A stretch of DNA of 64,000 bases from Dromaius novaehollandiae (lineage: Eukaryota; Chordata; Aves; Casuariiformes; Dromaiidae). Position numbers and translations under genes: made by a program. Under the pieces are notes generated by a model. It ran no database searches, was not told the origin of the DNA, and was given only the letters and a program-made list of their open reading frames with translations. How positions within the stretch are numbered: position 1 is the stretch's first letter; each line of letters opens with the position of its first letter. Shown here piece after piece: positions 11,801-26,800 of the stretch. The stretch covers positions 18,815,501 through 18,879,500 of the forward strand of contig NC_088099.1 of NCBI RefSeq assembly GCF_036370855.1. The letters are read 5' to 3'.

Positions 11801-14800
11801 CGTCCTGAAATAAAGACCTCAAGGAAACCAGACACATCAAAAGCAATGATTATCAAGCTCCCCATTTTGATACTGACCTAAAGTTTCAGATATATGTGAA
11901 AGCCATATTGAGACTATATCCTTGCATTATGGTTATGCCTAAAGGCAGTATTTTATGTTCTGTCTCTCTAAATAACACAGAATATTTCATGTTGGTTTCA
12001 ACAGATGAAACACATGCCCTACTGAATGCAAGTCTTTACCTTCGCTTTCTTTGAAGATATACATGCACCAACCACTGGGCAATAAATGGCCATACAATAG
12101 CAAAAGCTAAAATACCAGGAGAAATTTCGAAGGGCCACCATGATGGTTTCTAAGGAAAACAGAAGAAATTCTAGTAAGCAGTCTGTACGCTCATATTGAA
12201 TACTACACATGTACTTCATAAACTCTTCAAATGCTACAGATATCAAAGCAGAAAATATTAGTAAGTAGAGCAGAAAGAAACAATTTTCATTGCAAGAATC
12301 ATCTGTCAAATAATTTCTTCAGACACATTATTTTATATCTTCTAGTCCAGGGAGAAACATGACAACAAGCACATACTAAGAAAACTGGATACAAAATTTT
12401 CATCATCATCTTTTTCTCTGTTCACACTGCTTTTTTACAAAAATAAAAACGAATATTTTACCTTGACAGAGGAGGCAGGCTGGTAATTTGATGGTAGTGT
12501 TGCAGATCTTGCCTATAAAGAAAAAAACCAAGGCTGGTAAGGATCAAAAAGGAAACTGATTAAAATTTTTCTGCTTCACAAAATGAGAAAATGAAGTTCT
12601 TCATCTTTCAAAGGCTTTGCAATCTGTCTATAACAATGTGAGGAACAGTACTTAATGCCCATAATCCCATCCCTAGAAAGCACCTTTTCCTTAACTTTGT
12701 TAAAGACCAGAACTACTCCCCACGTAACCCACCTTCCACTACCTAGTTTCCAGCTTACCCGTCATGCGTCCATTACTCTTTTTAACATATTTATCACATT
12801 TTTACATGTTAAAAAAAATCAGTAAGTGCCACTTTCTGGACTTCTTTACACTTTCTCAAGGCTTCCCTGCCCTAGTTGTCATCTCAGCTTCCTCAAATTC
12901 CCACCAGCTGCAAGCCACAGTAGAAATACCAACAGCTAAATTTGCAAGCATAGTGTTTAAACTGGTCTATATAAAGGGAGAAAAAACATTGTTTTAGTGT
13001 GACTTGAGCTATAGCTACAGGCATGTCTAACAACATAAAGGAAAGAATACTTCATCCTACATCTTCTGGGCAACTCCAGAAAATCAGAAGTACGAGAAAC
13101 TTTTCAAGGCTGCTCCCATACACATTGTGGTACTTTCACAGAAGCAAAGCAGTCTGTTTTCTAGGTTGTTCTTAACCAAATATAAGTTTGAGCTAGAAGC
13201 TTCCTGACCCTGCTTCTCCTCAGACAAGGATACAGCATGAACTTCTGGGAAGAGATCTTTTACTACTCCATATATAATCTGGATTAAACAAAAAAAACCA
13301 AACACTGATTCTTCAGTAGCTATGATGAAGCAAAATCACGGCTTTAATATATCCCTTTCTCTGACTGGCTTAGATTTGGAGTACGTGCATCCCATAGGAT
13401 ACTCTTTGCACAGCTTTCTAATTCTCAAGGAGATCCAAAATATACCTCTACAGCAAGGCAAACAAAACCATTTTTAGAACCGTTTGCTGGTTTAACTATA
13501 TTCACAGCACATTTTATTCTCTCAAACACACTAGTAAGCATATCAGTATTTTCACTGAAATAGAAGGAAAAGAAACACTATATCAATATAAATCTACGCT
13601 TGCTTAAAACTTCTTTGGTTTATCCTGTACATATGATGTGAAATTCCAAGACAACTAGATTACTTTGAGGGGAAGAGTGCTATGAAGAATCAAGCTTGTA
13701 ACTGAATAATGGACTCAGGAGTTCTGCCCGCAAACATTTACCGATCTGGAAAGTTCAGATAATTTCTCAATGCCTTTGAAAATGCTTTGAGATTTACTGT
13801 CGAACACATAACATATGGGAGTAGATATTTCTATCATTAACTATGGAATCTCTGTATAGCAACTGTATAATATGTATCCACAAGTATGACAGAGATTAGA
13901 CTAACAACAAAAATCAACAAAATAATATGGTTAATTTCTAGGTCAAAATGCATGCTTTTACTAACACATACAAGAGTCCTCAATTGTGTTCCTGGGAGCA
14001 GGTACCTTTCAGTTGTGTGTAAAATTTTAAGCTGAAATAAATTACAAAACATAACTGACATTTCTCTACATACTAACAAAATATGAAATTTTAATTTGAA
14101 AAAGCATAAAAATATCCAAGGAAATTTAATAAAGTATAATCAAGCACCTTCAACGAATAATCCAACTAGGATTTTACCTGTGAGGCTGTAACTGCCTCCA
14201 GCATATGCAACCTCTGAAGGACATTCTGCATGTCTTCCTGTAACCGCATCAGCAATACCGCAATCTGCTCATTGAGGCTACCCCTGGGCCCTCTGTCCGA
14301 TCCCCAGCGCTCTCCATCCCCTCCACTCCCCATCTGGCCACCTTGTGCACCATCGCCTACAGGCTGAAGTCTATGTCCTATGTTGAGGGGGAAAAACGGA
14401 TATAACACACAGAATGAGCTACCACCTTTGTTGAAAATGTTTGCTTTTACCAGTTTTATCATTTTCTCCCTCCCCCACTGAGTTCAGCACTTCTAATCAC
14501 AGGCTATATTTATTGGTGGTTCAAAAGCACCAAGAGGTTATTACAACATCATCTGAGCTGTTTCCCTACAGCATCAGCATAACAGTATCTTTCAAGGTCC
14601 TAGAATTGCATAAACATTTAGCAATAAATTATTAATTCAGATCCCATCAAGTAACTTCTATCCTAATAAAAAGAAAGTGAGAGCTGTCTTATTATCAAGG
14701 GCAGGAACGTTTTTAGTTTGGGAGATTCTCCAGCTGGAATACAAAGGACATTGGAATAGAGCGGTAAGAAGACAGTTGTTTGAAACGTACTATACTCCTT

Positions 14801-17800
14801 TAAACTTTATACAGCTAACCTGTTTCTGCTTGCAAGTAGCAAACATTAGTAAAACAAAAAAGAAGGGGAAAGGGCTAAAATAGTGTCCAGTCCCATAATA
14901 TGTTCTTCATAATAGTTTTTGACATCAGAGTTATTTTTGGATATTTTAATTTCTACATCTGATAATGTAAAGGTGTCATATAAAAAGGTATGTTATTTAT
15001 AAATACAGTACTTTCTGGCTTTTTACTATAGGAAAAGTAAACTTTATCCTTGACTTTATAGAAAAAGTAGAGTGGAATATGGTGCTGCTCCTAAATGGAA
15101 ATATTTAAATGTTACAGAAATATATAAAAGAGGTTAAATATATACGGAACATCTGGACTATTAAGTGATTGTTTCATCTTAGGTTTTTAAGACCATATTA
15201 GACAGTATCAGAATCACTCAAAAGCATGGCTAACACTCCAATTATATAGAAAGCAATGTGTCAGCAATACATTTCCAAGATGTTCCACGGTTTCAAGTAA
15301 GACACCATTGAAGTATAAATGCATGTGCGTTTAAAAAATAGGTATGTAACTTGCAAAGAAACTCTTCTCATGCACAGGCGCATTTTGAAGTTACATTTCT
15401 AAAAAGGACATGTGCCATAAACAGTAGCTAGAGTGTAAGGTAGGCCAAAACACAATGCTTATTCAAATTCTCCCTAGCATGAGAATATCCTTTCACATTA
15501 TTATTATGAACGAAATAAAAACTCTGGATACAAAAGCTGACTGTTACCCACAGGAATCAGGATTTTATCATCTACTTTTATTGTGAAGGATGGAAGCACC
15601 ATATAGCATGACTATGTTACTGGTCAGTATTGGCAAGCAGTTCTCAGGCACCAGTAATTTATGGCAGTCAGGCAAGAGAAAATAAAAGCAGTATGTGCAA
15701 TACCTCTTCCTCTTCTGACACCATAGAAATCCACTTTTTCTCCACCTTTCTTCTCTTTGTGAGGCCCCCCATTATTGGCTTTGCCATCTTCTCCTCCACA
15801 CTTGACTTCACCTTTTTCTTGAACTGTTCCCTCTATGTTATTTCCAAGTTGGAGATTCCCATAAGTCATGCCAGCATGTCCTGGAAAATCTGTATTTTCT
15901 AACAGAGGACTGTGATCTACATCCAAGAAATGGGATGAACGCTTTAAGGATCCTTTGGCTGATGTGACCACCTCCAAGGGCTACAAATTAAATTAGCAAG
16001 TAATTAAATTCGGTAAAATGTGACAGGTAATCAATAAAAAGAAAGAAGCATCATCTCTTCTTTCACTTTAAGAAAATATTTTGCCCAGCATCAAGACTTT
16101 TCTTTTAACAGGAGCAATATTTTCCCCACGGAATGTAGCCATTATTGTCTAAATGTCCTTTTCAGATTTGAAAAGGTTATCCGCTCATTTGAGGCAAATA
16201 CTCTCAAAATAGTGGTAACACTTAACACTACACAGGAATTACTTTAGACATTTTCAAGATACAGTCATATGCAGTAATCACTAAAACCGAACATTTGAAA
16301 AGATCTGAAAATGCTCACTTTTTCCTTGTATGATTGGCTTGGCCTTACAGACAGTGAAAAGGTATCCTACCTCAAATTGGTGAGCCACACTGTCAGAAGT
16401 CATATGGTATTACTTGAGTAGGCAGTGTTTACACTGACTGCAGGTTGTTCAAACCTGTTCAAAACTACCTGGCTGCACGTGCACCTTTCAAATAAATAAA
16501 TATATAAATAAATAAAGGTCATAATAGCCTCCCATCAAGTTCATCTCTCAAAGTCTGTGGTATGTAGGAAGATATTAAAAATGGAGGGTATACACATATT
16601 GATAAGGTCACGACTACATGTTCCAGAACAGGATTGACTTAAGGTGGTACCAGCACCACTCTGTTCAGTGCAAGGACAAGCGTTTGCACAACTACATGGT
16701 GAAGCAAACTGGGGACTGGAGTTAGCTGAAGAGTAACTCCATGAGAAAGCCAAAATAGCCAAAGCAAGGGGCAAAGAAATGGAAACTGCTGCCAAAATCC
16801 TGTTTGACAAATAGCAGTCCATAAACCCACATGATCAGAGGTTAAGAAATTGCATTTGCTGAATCTTTTGCAATAAAAATACAGCTTAATTTTTTCACAG
16901 AACTTTTTCTAGTTTGAATTAGACAATCTGTAGTTCTATTTATGGTTTTATTTACATCTACCTGAACATTTGTAATTTTGTTCAAGACTGGATCTTTTCT
17001 CACACAGGTTGGGAAATCTGCCAAATTATCCACCCACCTTAATTAAAGAGTCTCAAACAAGCTCAAAGGATACAGAAGACAACCGGGAAGTCACCTACAT
17101 AATGGAGCTTGCAGCACTTCTACCAAGTCACCTTTCCCAACATGCTTCACTACTGGGTAAAATTCTGATGTACTAAAAGGAATTCTCTAGACCCTCAGGA
17201 AGCAGTTGAACAAGAGAATGGTACAACATTACGGTACTCATCGGACTTTCTGGGCCCATACATCATTCACATACTCTTCCCCAGAATCAGGAAAAAATTA
17301 GGTATTTGAGTACAATCAAAGTCCATGCTTAAACTGGACCTCCTTCAGAGATTCAAGCAAGTAGGTCAATTAAGATCACAGTTAATAAAATGGACAGGAG
17401 CACAAATTCAGTCAAAATCAAGCCAGCAGAGTTGGTGCCCACCTTTCATATAAAAGCCAGAAGTATCTTAGAGCTGAAGAAGGTAGACGAGTCCCTGGAA
17501 ATTACCATCATATCTCACTTCTTTAGACCTAGACTACTTTCCAGCCACCTGCTTAGGCTTACTCTCTATTCATTCTAAGAAACAAATGCAGGATTCATGA
17601 GGCTGGAAGAAGACAGTGCAAAAAACACACTTGCAAAGACACTTCACTGCTTCTTAGGGATAGCTGGATCTGGTCCCTACATATGTTGCAAGGCTCTAAA
17701 TCCATTTGTGGATATAGCTCTTAGTTTCTTTGTGCTGTTATTTTTGGCACCTCTTCCCCTCACATGAATAATCTGAGGGCAAAAATTTCAAGGCTTTTAG

Positions 17801-20800
17801 ATTCATGGCAACCAAATTGTAAAAGAACACATGTAATAAATAAAAGACTAAAAAGAACAAAAAATGGTTGAACAGGAGAAAAGTATACATGAGTTATTTC
17901 ATTCACCTCTGCATGTCCCAGTTCACCTAATGGATGGGAATGTATTTAAAAAATCAACTTACCAATTTCAGAATGTTACTAGAAACACTAAGCTCTTACC
18001 TCTTCTAGTCCAAGTTGCTCCATAGAGTCACAATAAACTTCACTGTCAGAATCACTAGTTAAGTGCGGAGTTCCTGAGATCTCTTCAGTATTCTCTTCAT
18101 TTGCACCTGTATGTAAAGGAGGTATGCACACATGCTTTCTAAATAAGCCAATCCTGGCAAAGAGTAAAGCAATGAGTTAAAATATCTAAATGAGCTTCAT
18201 CTACCATTACCGTTCTAAAGTTAAATTAAGAATAAAGAGGTTATATTAATACAAATATTTTATAAAACTTTTACTAATGGGAAAACTAAACCTCATCTTG
18301 ATGTTTGTTTTATAAGATGAAAAATTTAATTCTACCTTGCTCATTCTGCTCTCCTTCCTAATCTCAGCAGAGAGCAGTTTTGCCTTAAGTTATCAACTGG
18401 TTCTAAAATGATGTATTTAGACATCATTTTCACCAACCAGACATTTATAATATGCACAATCTTTGGGAATGACAAATACAGATGTTAGTGATTTTTATTT
18501 CATTACAGACTAGCTTTCAAATGCAAACAGTATTTGCACGTCTAACATAATGATTTTAGAATAAAGCAATTGCACTTCTGTGTATTTGGCCTCCCTCTCT
18601 TGAATTCATCTCTTTTCTGAAAAAAACCCCCCACTATTTTAAAACCTTATTTTATATTGCTATTACATTTTATTAATATTTGAGTATTCTTCAGGATTCT
18701 ATAAATAGAAGACATGATTGCTTGTCTCTGAATCCCAGGATTAAGCTTTCAACAGAAGCAATATTTTCCAAGCAAAACATACAAAAGTTACAACATAGTC
18801 TTGCAAGGACAATACCTTGGTAAGCAGTGTTATTAGCTAGTTCTAGGCTTTGTTCTGTTTTCTTTATTTCTTCCTCCACATTCACGCCATTCAGGGCAGA
18901 TTTGGTCTGGATGCCATTCTGTGTATCTGGTATAAAGCTGTCCTTGTAACAGCCATTAGTGACAATACTTTCCAAATCCTTAGCAGCTGCCGAGTCTGGC
19001 TTCTCATTCTTGTATTCTGTAAAAGAACAAGAAAACATTGCAAATATGTTTTGAGCTATTAGGCACCTACCTTTCTTCATGTACCTAACCTTCTGATGGG
19101 CTATATGTATCTGCAGAACAAAATATAAAAATTCAGCGAGATTTACATTCATAGGGATAGTTCTGTTCTTGTAAAAAGTGTAAATACATTTTTTTATTTT
19201 GCAAAATGAGGGAATGATATTTAAAACATAAGTAAGCAAATCCACTGCATGTCTCACTGATAAATTAAAGAATTACCATAATGTCCTTGGAGGGGAAAAA
19301 AAAAAAAAACTGTGCAGCATTCTAAAAGCATAATTTCATTTTGTTTCCATTTGAGACTGATATTTTCTTAAAACTCTTTATGAACCCCCTAAGCAAATCT
19401 CATCAAAAGTTCTGTTTTACTTTCTCTGAAGAAAACAAATGTGACTTTTAATTCTCTTGTTTCATCCCATGCATCCATTCACAACTCCTACAAACAACAC
19501 TCGCAACAAAAACCAAAACAATACAGGGTACGCAGTAGACTTTGAGCTAACATACTAACAGGACTTCCTACATGAATCAAAATTTTTCTGTATGGGATAG
19601 CTCACAAATTTGTCCTAGTCTTTTAACGTAGGCTGAGATGTTTCCATTTTTCAAACATATCTATGTGTGTTTACATAAAATTCTCCTAAAGAAGTAGAGC
19701 ATTCATGATTCTTCAGGATTTTCTGCCACTTAGATGAGTACGAGCAAGCTTGAAAGAAATGTTGGTCCAAGTCTAGAAAACATACCCTTTCCATTTAGCT
19801 GTAGCTCTTTTTCTTCTTCTTCACGAAACCCTTCTTCTTCTGATTCAGCTCCACTATCACTACTTTCAGCTTTCCCATTCACAGCCTTTATATTTGGAGT
19901 GGAAGTCATGACATTACTAAGATCTAAGCAAACATTCAAAGGGGACAAAAAGATATTTATATATTAAACCAAAAAAGGTACAACCCCCCACCCCCAAAGC
20001 ACCAGTCACTAATTCTACAAAAGTATTCTCCTATTAGAAAATATACCAAATAATGCCAGCTTAATTCTGTAAGTTCTTCCTTAATTATTGTTAATATTTC
20101 TCCTTTGTGGCTCACCACAAAATGCCTAACTACTGGCAAACAGATCCTCAGTGTTTCTCAGGAAGACAACTGAAAGAGACAGCAGGTTGCTTTCACTACA
20201 AAGTCCCAGATTAAGATTATTACCTATATTTATGGCAAAGTTGGATTACTATTTTACCTAGGATTGAAGGGGCCATTTTATTTTAAACCTAGGATGCAAC
20301 ATTCATACAGAATGTTCTCTTTTGGGCCGAAATGCTTCAAAACTGCTCTCAACTCAAAGGTAAATTTTGAAACACCCTATTCAATTATGTGAGTAATAGG
20401 AGTCTGAGGAGGGGAAACACAATATCCTATGCATTATTCTCCTGCAGCAATTTAAGCAGACACAGAACGTGGTAATAAAATTTAAGTTTATACAGATCTT
20501 TATCTGGAAAAGTACATACCAAAATAAATGCATATGCACAGATTTCAGTGAAAATAAGATGAAATATATACACTGAGCCTTTGTTTGCATGTCTAATTAC
20601 ATAAATATTAAAAAAAAACAAGTCTCCTTGAAATAAACATGTAAGAGAATACAAAGCAACTGCTAAATCTGTGTTTTCCATTTCTGTGATCACTTCAAGG
20701 ATCACATATCACAACAAACAATTATTCACTGTACAAAGAATTGTAAGGTAAAATTTCTTTAAAAACTACTGAAAATTTAAGGGACAATTCTATCACCATA

Positions 20801-23800
20801 TTAAAAAAAAAGTCTATATACATACTGGTGATTATTTAAACCTTGTACATTAGCATAGATTGACTAATGTACAAACAGGACAGTTACAATGGGATACTCG
20901 CACATTTTACTTGTTGGCTACAAGGCTGAACTCTGTCCATTTTAATAGTCATCGCAGCATTCCATCTGCACAATTTTTACATAATCTTTGGAGGTTCTGA
21001 CAAGGTAAATTTTTACATTTAGGCTTCACATTAAACAGCAAAATAATATTCATTTATACTGGAGTTGCTAAAACAGCTCTGCTACTTTCTTTGCTAAGTG
21101 ATAATTTAGTGTTAAAGGTTTTCTACTTTAAATCTGGCAATGAAGAGGGGCAAGCTGCCTTCTCACATTCTCCTAGTTTTAAGGCTTATCCGTACTGCTT
21201 TAAAACAAACAAACAAAAAACCCCACCTACACAAAATAACTTTACTTTTTCCATAGACCTAATTAATATGTTAAATATCTGGATCACTTTAGTTTTACTG
21301 TGAGATAGGGTCTCTGTGGGCACCCTGCATCACTCTTTACAATTGATTTAATTTAACTTTTATCTCAAATTTTTTTAAAGAATGTTTCTTTATTGAGAAG
21401 AGAGATCCAGTAAAACTTATAGTCTATTTTGAAAAATGCAAGAATGTAAGTGATTATATATAGTCATTTTCTCCTCATCGAAGAACACTTCTGACTTGCA
21501 AGGAAATTTTTTTCACAAAAGAAAAATCCTAACATATCCCCTGTATATTTCTCATAAACATGCTTCATTTACTGTGAAACTCAATTCTATAGCTGTTTTT
21601 CAAAGAAGCAGCAGCATGAGAAGGATAATATAACTGTTAAGTTCTCACAGCATAAACATTAGGCACAGCCTCAGCTCTCCTGGAACAGAAAGGCAGGCAT
21701 CACTTTTCCCTCGAAATAAAAAATTGGGGGGAACAAGCTAACTGACATACCCAATCATGTGGGAGTAAACAGGAAAGACAAGACTAGAAGACCTCCTCGC
21801 TCTACCCAAGATACTATAAAAAGCCTTACACCATAAGCTCGTCTCTCAGGACTTAGGACAAAGAAGAGTTTGAGCTGAGGAAAAGTGCTAAGATTAACAG
21901 ATTTATGGCAGAGGGCTATGGAACACCTGAACAACTGAAATCCATCAGGACCTAGGTTCATATTTCTTCCATGGTCATTCTTAGTACCAGCACTCCTGAA
22001 GACCACCATAAAAAGGCATTGCTTCGGTGCCGACTCTGAAGAGCACAACGTACTGCAGAGTCCCGGCTGCGCTGACACAGCACACTTTGTACTTTTCTCA
22101 GAACTCTTATAACATCCCCATCAGGTCCAACACCAATTATTTTTACTACATTATAATTGCAGTTTACTGGCATCTTCACCTTACTCTGAGTAACTGCTAA
22201 GAAATCCGCAACAATGACTAACACTGGGGTGACAGGGTGAGGACTTGTGTTATCACTGAACAGAGCTACTAGAGCTGACTTCTCTAGTCCTCATGCCACA
22301 GAAGTTAATGGTTGCTCCCTGAGGAACGTATCTTTAAAGATAGACAGTAAGAATCGAGAAAATTTTTAAAACTTTATTTGCTTTATGCTAATTTTCCTCT
22401 CTCCTATTTATTCTTTCTGGTTACCCACTTGGAATACAGGCAAATTTTAGTAGCTGTTTCTGTTGCTCAAATACTTCTGGTTAAATGGTACAGAATACCT
22501 CTTGGTTTATTATTCAATATCTCACTGCCTGTTACACCAAACTCTGATTCGGAGAACTCGTCCACAAATCAAAGTTGTATTGCTCTGTAGCAGCACAAGG
22601 AGCTACATTCTACCGTAAAAGCCTGGATTTTTTAAAAAATATTGTACAGTAAGAGCTGTATAACGGTGACAACATACAAAGACAAGGAAGAAGGATTTCA
22701 AAAAAAACAAAAAAACAGGAGGCAGAATAGGCAGGTTAAAAGGGGAGACATACAGCCTCTCTAAAAGATTCACTAGATGTATATTTTCTTGTATCAGCTA
22801 TACTAAGATTTTCTGAGAGCAATACTAAATATACTTCTCGAAGGCAGCACTATAATTATTCTCCATGACTAGCATAATAGGGCCAAGTTTCACAAAGATA
22901 TATATATATACACACACATATATACAGGGATTTCTAACTCCCCATAAATTTCAGCGTGAGTTTTGTTACCCAGCTGGGAGTTAGGAGCTTAAATTCCTCT
23001 GCGGATCTGCCCCAGCTAAGCACAAGGGTCGTTTTATAAAGAAATCCTGGTAGGCTTCTTCTGTTCATAGTCTATCCTCTCATTTTCACATCTCTCAGAT
23101 ACCTTTTATTTTTTCATCTTCTTAACAGGTACATAAATCTTACACAAAGTTACCAGGCACTGCTGGAGCCCCACTGATAGCTGATTCAGCACAGCACAGC
23201 ACAGCATGCTCACACAAGCCATATGACCTCTCTCATTCTCTGCAAATACCAGTGATCAGGAAACAGTCTGCAATAGCAGGTGACACATACTGTAGAAAAT
23301 TTAACTGGCTGTGTAGGCCCTCATCCTTTAATGACAACTGTTATTATGTGCTCTTGTAAAAGGCTGTAACTTTTCTACCTGCTTGATAGCAGCAAAATCT
23401 TAGCCCACAAAAGGTTTTTTGTGACCTAAAATCATATCATTTTATAGAGAGATCTCTTTATGCTATGTTTAAGTAGTCTCAAGCTCTGTCAACATTTGTG
23501 TCAAGTCTCAGAGAGACCTATACACTGTACAAAGTTGTTTTAATAATCAGATAACTAGAATTTTTCTTCTTGCCATTAGAGCCTCATGCTTCATGCATGT
23601 TACTGATCCAGGTAGGTTCCCTGCTTCAGTTCCAAGTTTATGTAACTATGTTCTGCCATTTCAAATTCTTAGTTCCCCAAGTCTCCGCCTCTTTTTCCAA
23701 ACTGACATGTCCCAATAGTGTATTAGTGCAATGAGTGATCACTTCTCACAGGGCAGGAGCACATTTCAGGATTTAGTTAAGCTTTAGAAACCCTTTTGAT

Positions 23801-26800
23801 ATTTGTCCTTTTACATTAGTTTTCCAGCCAAAAGGCTCTTTGAACAGCCTACGGAACAGGAACTACTGTAGATTTGCCATGAGAATGAAGGCTATGAGCA
23901 GTATCTCAACATGTGGTTCAGTATATTAGAGCACATATACATCCTTCCTCAGCTACAGCTGTGCTGCCTGAAATAGGCTACACTCAGCCTGCATCCTTAT
24001 GCATGACTACTACACCTTCTGATCTGGGTTTGCTTAAATAACAGGTTTTTCAATAAATAATAGATCTCTGCTTGCCCAGCTTGTTTTGCCCACCAAGGAG
24101 CACTCATGTGAGCAGCTCAGAGGGCAGACTGCAGAAAGTGATGCCTTTCAAAAGTTTCATTTGTTTGTTCTGAGAGGAAAGAGAAAAGAGGGGGGCACAC
24201 GCAATCATCTGGGATCAATAAGTTCTTCAGCTAGAAGAGCAAGAGTCTCTATACCCTCATTTCCTTCCATTCTTTTTAAATATAGCACACTATAAAAAAA
24301 AATTACAGAGGCCCAGCCTGCCCTATAACATCTGTTCTGCAAAAAAGTGAGCTGCCATCACAAATCAAACAAGCACAGACAGAGAAATACAAAATTCTTG
24401 TAGTTACCATTGCTTTATTACTTTTAATTTCAAATGCATTAAGTATGAGTTCACCAAAAATGCATCCCCCAAGCACACAGATCTTGGCAGTCAGATTTTT
24501 CTCTATCTACTGTTTTACCTGTTCTGCTGTTTAACATTCCTAAACTTCATTATAACACAGAAAAAGAAACCTATCTCCTTGATTTTTTTTTTTTTTTTTG
24601 GTTTAAATACACTCCAAAACCTTGTTTTGTCCACATTCCTTTCTACATTAACACAATAATTTGGGGATAAGAACAGACACAAAGAACGGCTGCTCTTAAA
24701 TATTTATATTAACTTGCAAGAATTGTATTTAGAATTACAGACTAGTCATCCTGAACCTTTATGCTTTTCCTATGTTCAAGATCCACAGACAGTTCCTTAC
24801 CCTCATACATATCACTGGTATCTGCTCCCTCAAATTTTCACAGTACCTTTCATATAAGGAAGGTTATCAAATTCTTGGGTTGGCCTGAATGCATCTCCCT
24901 CTGCCCTATCGTCCTGAGATTTTGCCAGTAGAGACAACCTGTCTGGGATTTCCTGAGTGGGGCAGCCCAGTCAGAGCAGTAGCTGCCCAGTATGCATTCC
25001 CAGCATGCATTCCCAGCACTGGCACGTAGTTCCACGTAAGCCACTGGACATCCAGAATACAGGCTCACCAAACGCACACAAACCAGTTACACACTGCATG
25101 TGCAGCGAAAGCAACAGAGCCAGGCTTTGTCAGCTTACTGCCAACACCTTAGCCATCTATGCCACGCACAGGTTGGTATCACATCTGTTTCTGGATGTCT
25201 CCATGTCTGATACTTCCCTCTGGGAGAATGCGCAGGGCTTGCTAAGTTCTCTGGGTGGAAGAGACATAATCAACCCTTGGAGCTTTTATTCTTCAGGGGA
25301 AGTGCAGAGGAGTATTATACTCTACCTATATTTTGCAGCAGAAAACACAACAGAACACAAACCTAGTGAAATCAAAACTACATAAAGAAAACAGAATTAC
25401 ACTTTAAGGCAAAAGAAAACCATACTGCTGGGTCACTTATAGTCCGGAAACTCTAGTCTGTAACAATAACATAGCCTGAATCAAAAATGACCCCCCCCCC
25501 CAAAAAAAAAAAAAAAAAAAAAAACCACAGAAACACCACAAGAAATAACATGCAGATTATGTATTTTTCCCCCAGCTACTCCAGGCCTGCCAGTTGAAGG
25601 AGCTTTTACAGTGCCCGCATTAAACATGGTCTCACAGATAACATAGACAATTGCTTTTTCATGCATCTTTGAAGCTAAGATTAGAGTCATGATTTTTGCT
25701 AGAACAATGTTATGCATAAAACATAAACTCATGCTGACTGGGCACTTTTCTCAGCGCAATCAAGATACAACTACCTACATCTGCTCTTCCCCAGCCTTCC
25801 ATACCTCTGCTCACTTTTTCATCTTTATAGAACACAGCAATGAGAAAGCTGAACTTCAGGTCTCTCATTATGAGATCTTAACTACGAGTCAGACTTCTAA
25901 AATATGAAAGACCTACATTTTACAGCAAGGAGATACGCCCACTAGATTCTTTTATGACCAGAACCTAAAGAGCTTTTGACAACCTGTTTTCCCCTTTGCA
26001 GACTGAACTGCTGTCTGGTTAAAGAAAGAAGCCAGGTCCAATGACCAGTTACGAACAAAAGCTGGTGCTGTTGACTCAACACAGCACAAAACAGAAGACA
26101 GGCTTTTCTGTTCAAGAAAAGAAACTTCTCTCATTCCTTCCTCTCTGAAGGAGCTAATCTTTACTCTTATATTTTAATATTTGAATACTCTGCTGCTCAC
26201 CCTGTAGTGATGCATTCTCTACTACTGCTGTAGGAAAGAGGGAGCTGTTGATTTCCTCAGGCTTTATCTAGACAGATGCTCTGTCCTAATTTCTACCATT
26301 GGTAGGCGACACCAGCACACACCCATCAGGGCAAAGGTGAATCCCAAAGCAGGCCCAGATTTGGACCAGAAAGCCTGAAGTAGGTACATACTGCAGCAGT
26401 ACAAGCCACAGCTTGTTGAGGCACTGATCCACATCTCGGCAAGACTCGCCCCTGATTTTGGCACTTGCTGGCCCAGCCCTTAATCCCCCGATAGCCCCGT
26501 CCCACAGAGAATGCTACCTACAACATTTCAGATGCTTCTAGAACTGAACTGTCACACTACTGAGGTAGTAACTACAATATTTGTAAAATAAGTCACACTA
26601 GACTCTCTGAATATAATCAGTAGCCTTGACTACAGGCGTTAGGTTTTGACAGAAAATTATAAAAGGAGAAAAAATTTTGTCTGTTCTAAAAGAGTGCAAA
26701 CCTCAGTGAATATAGTCTTTAAAATGTAGCTCCCATGTCCAATATAGGAAGACACTGACAAAATAAACAGACCTTAACTGCACCCTGACAGTCCATCTGC

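Larger units (their letters stand above)
8862..12039 (-). other. ACBD5: ACBD5 intron 12
   Basis: A 3.2-kb intron between the membrane-anchor exon and the KLN exon. It contains a CR1 LINE fragment (about 10100-10610) and a 13-bp tandem duplication at 10696-10721. No other gene is recognised. If the intron is retained, the frame stops at once (AGG TAA), giving a protein that lacks only KLN. Confidence 0.85.
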
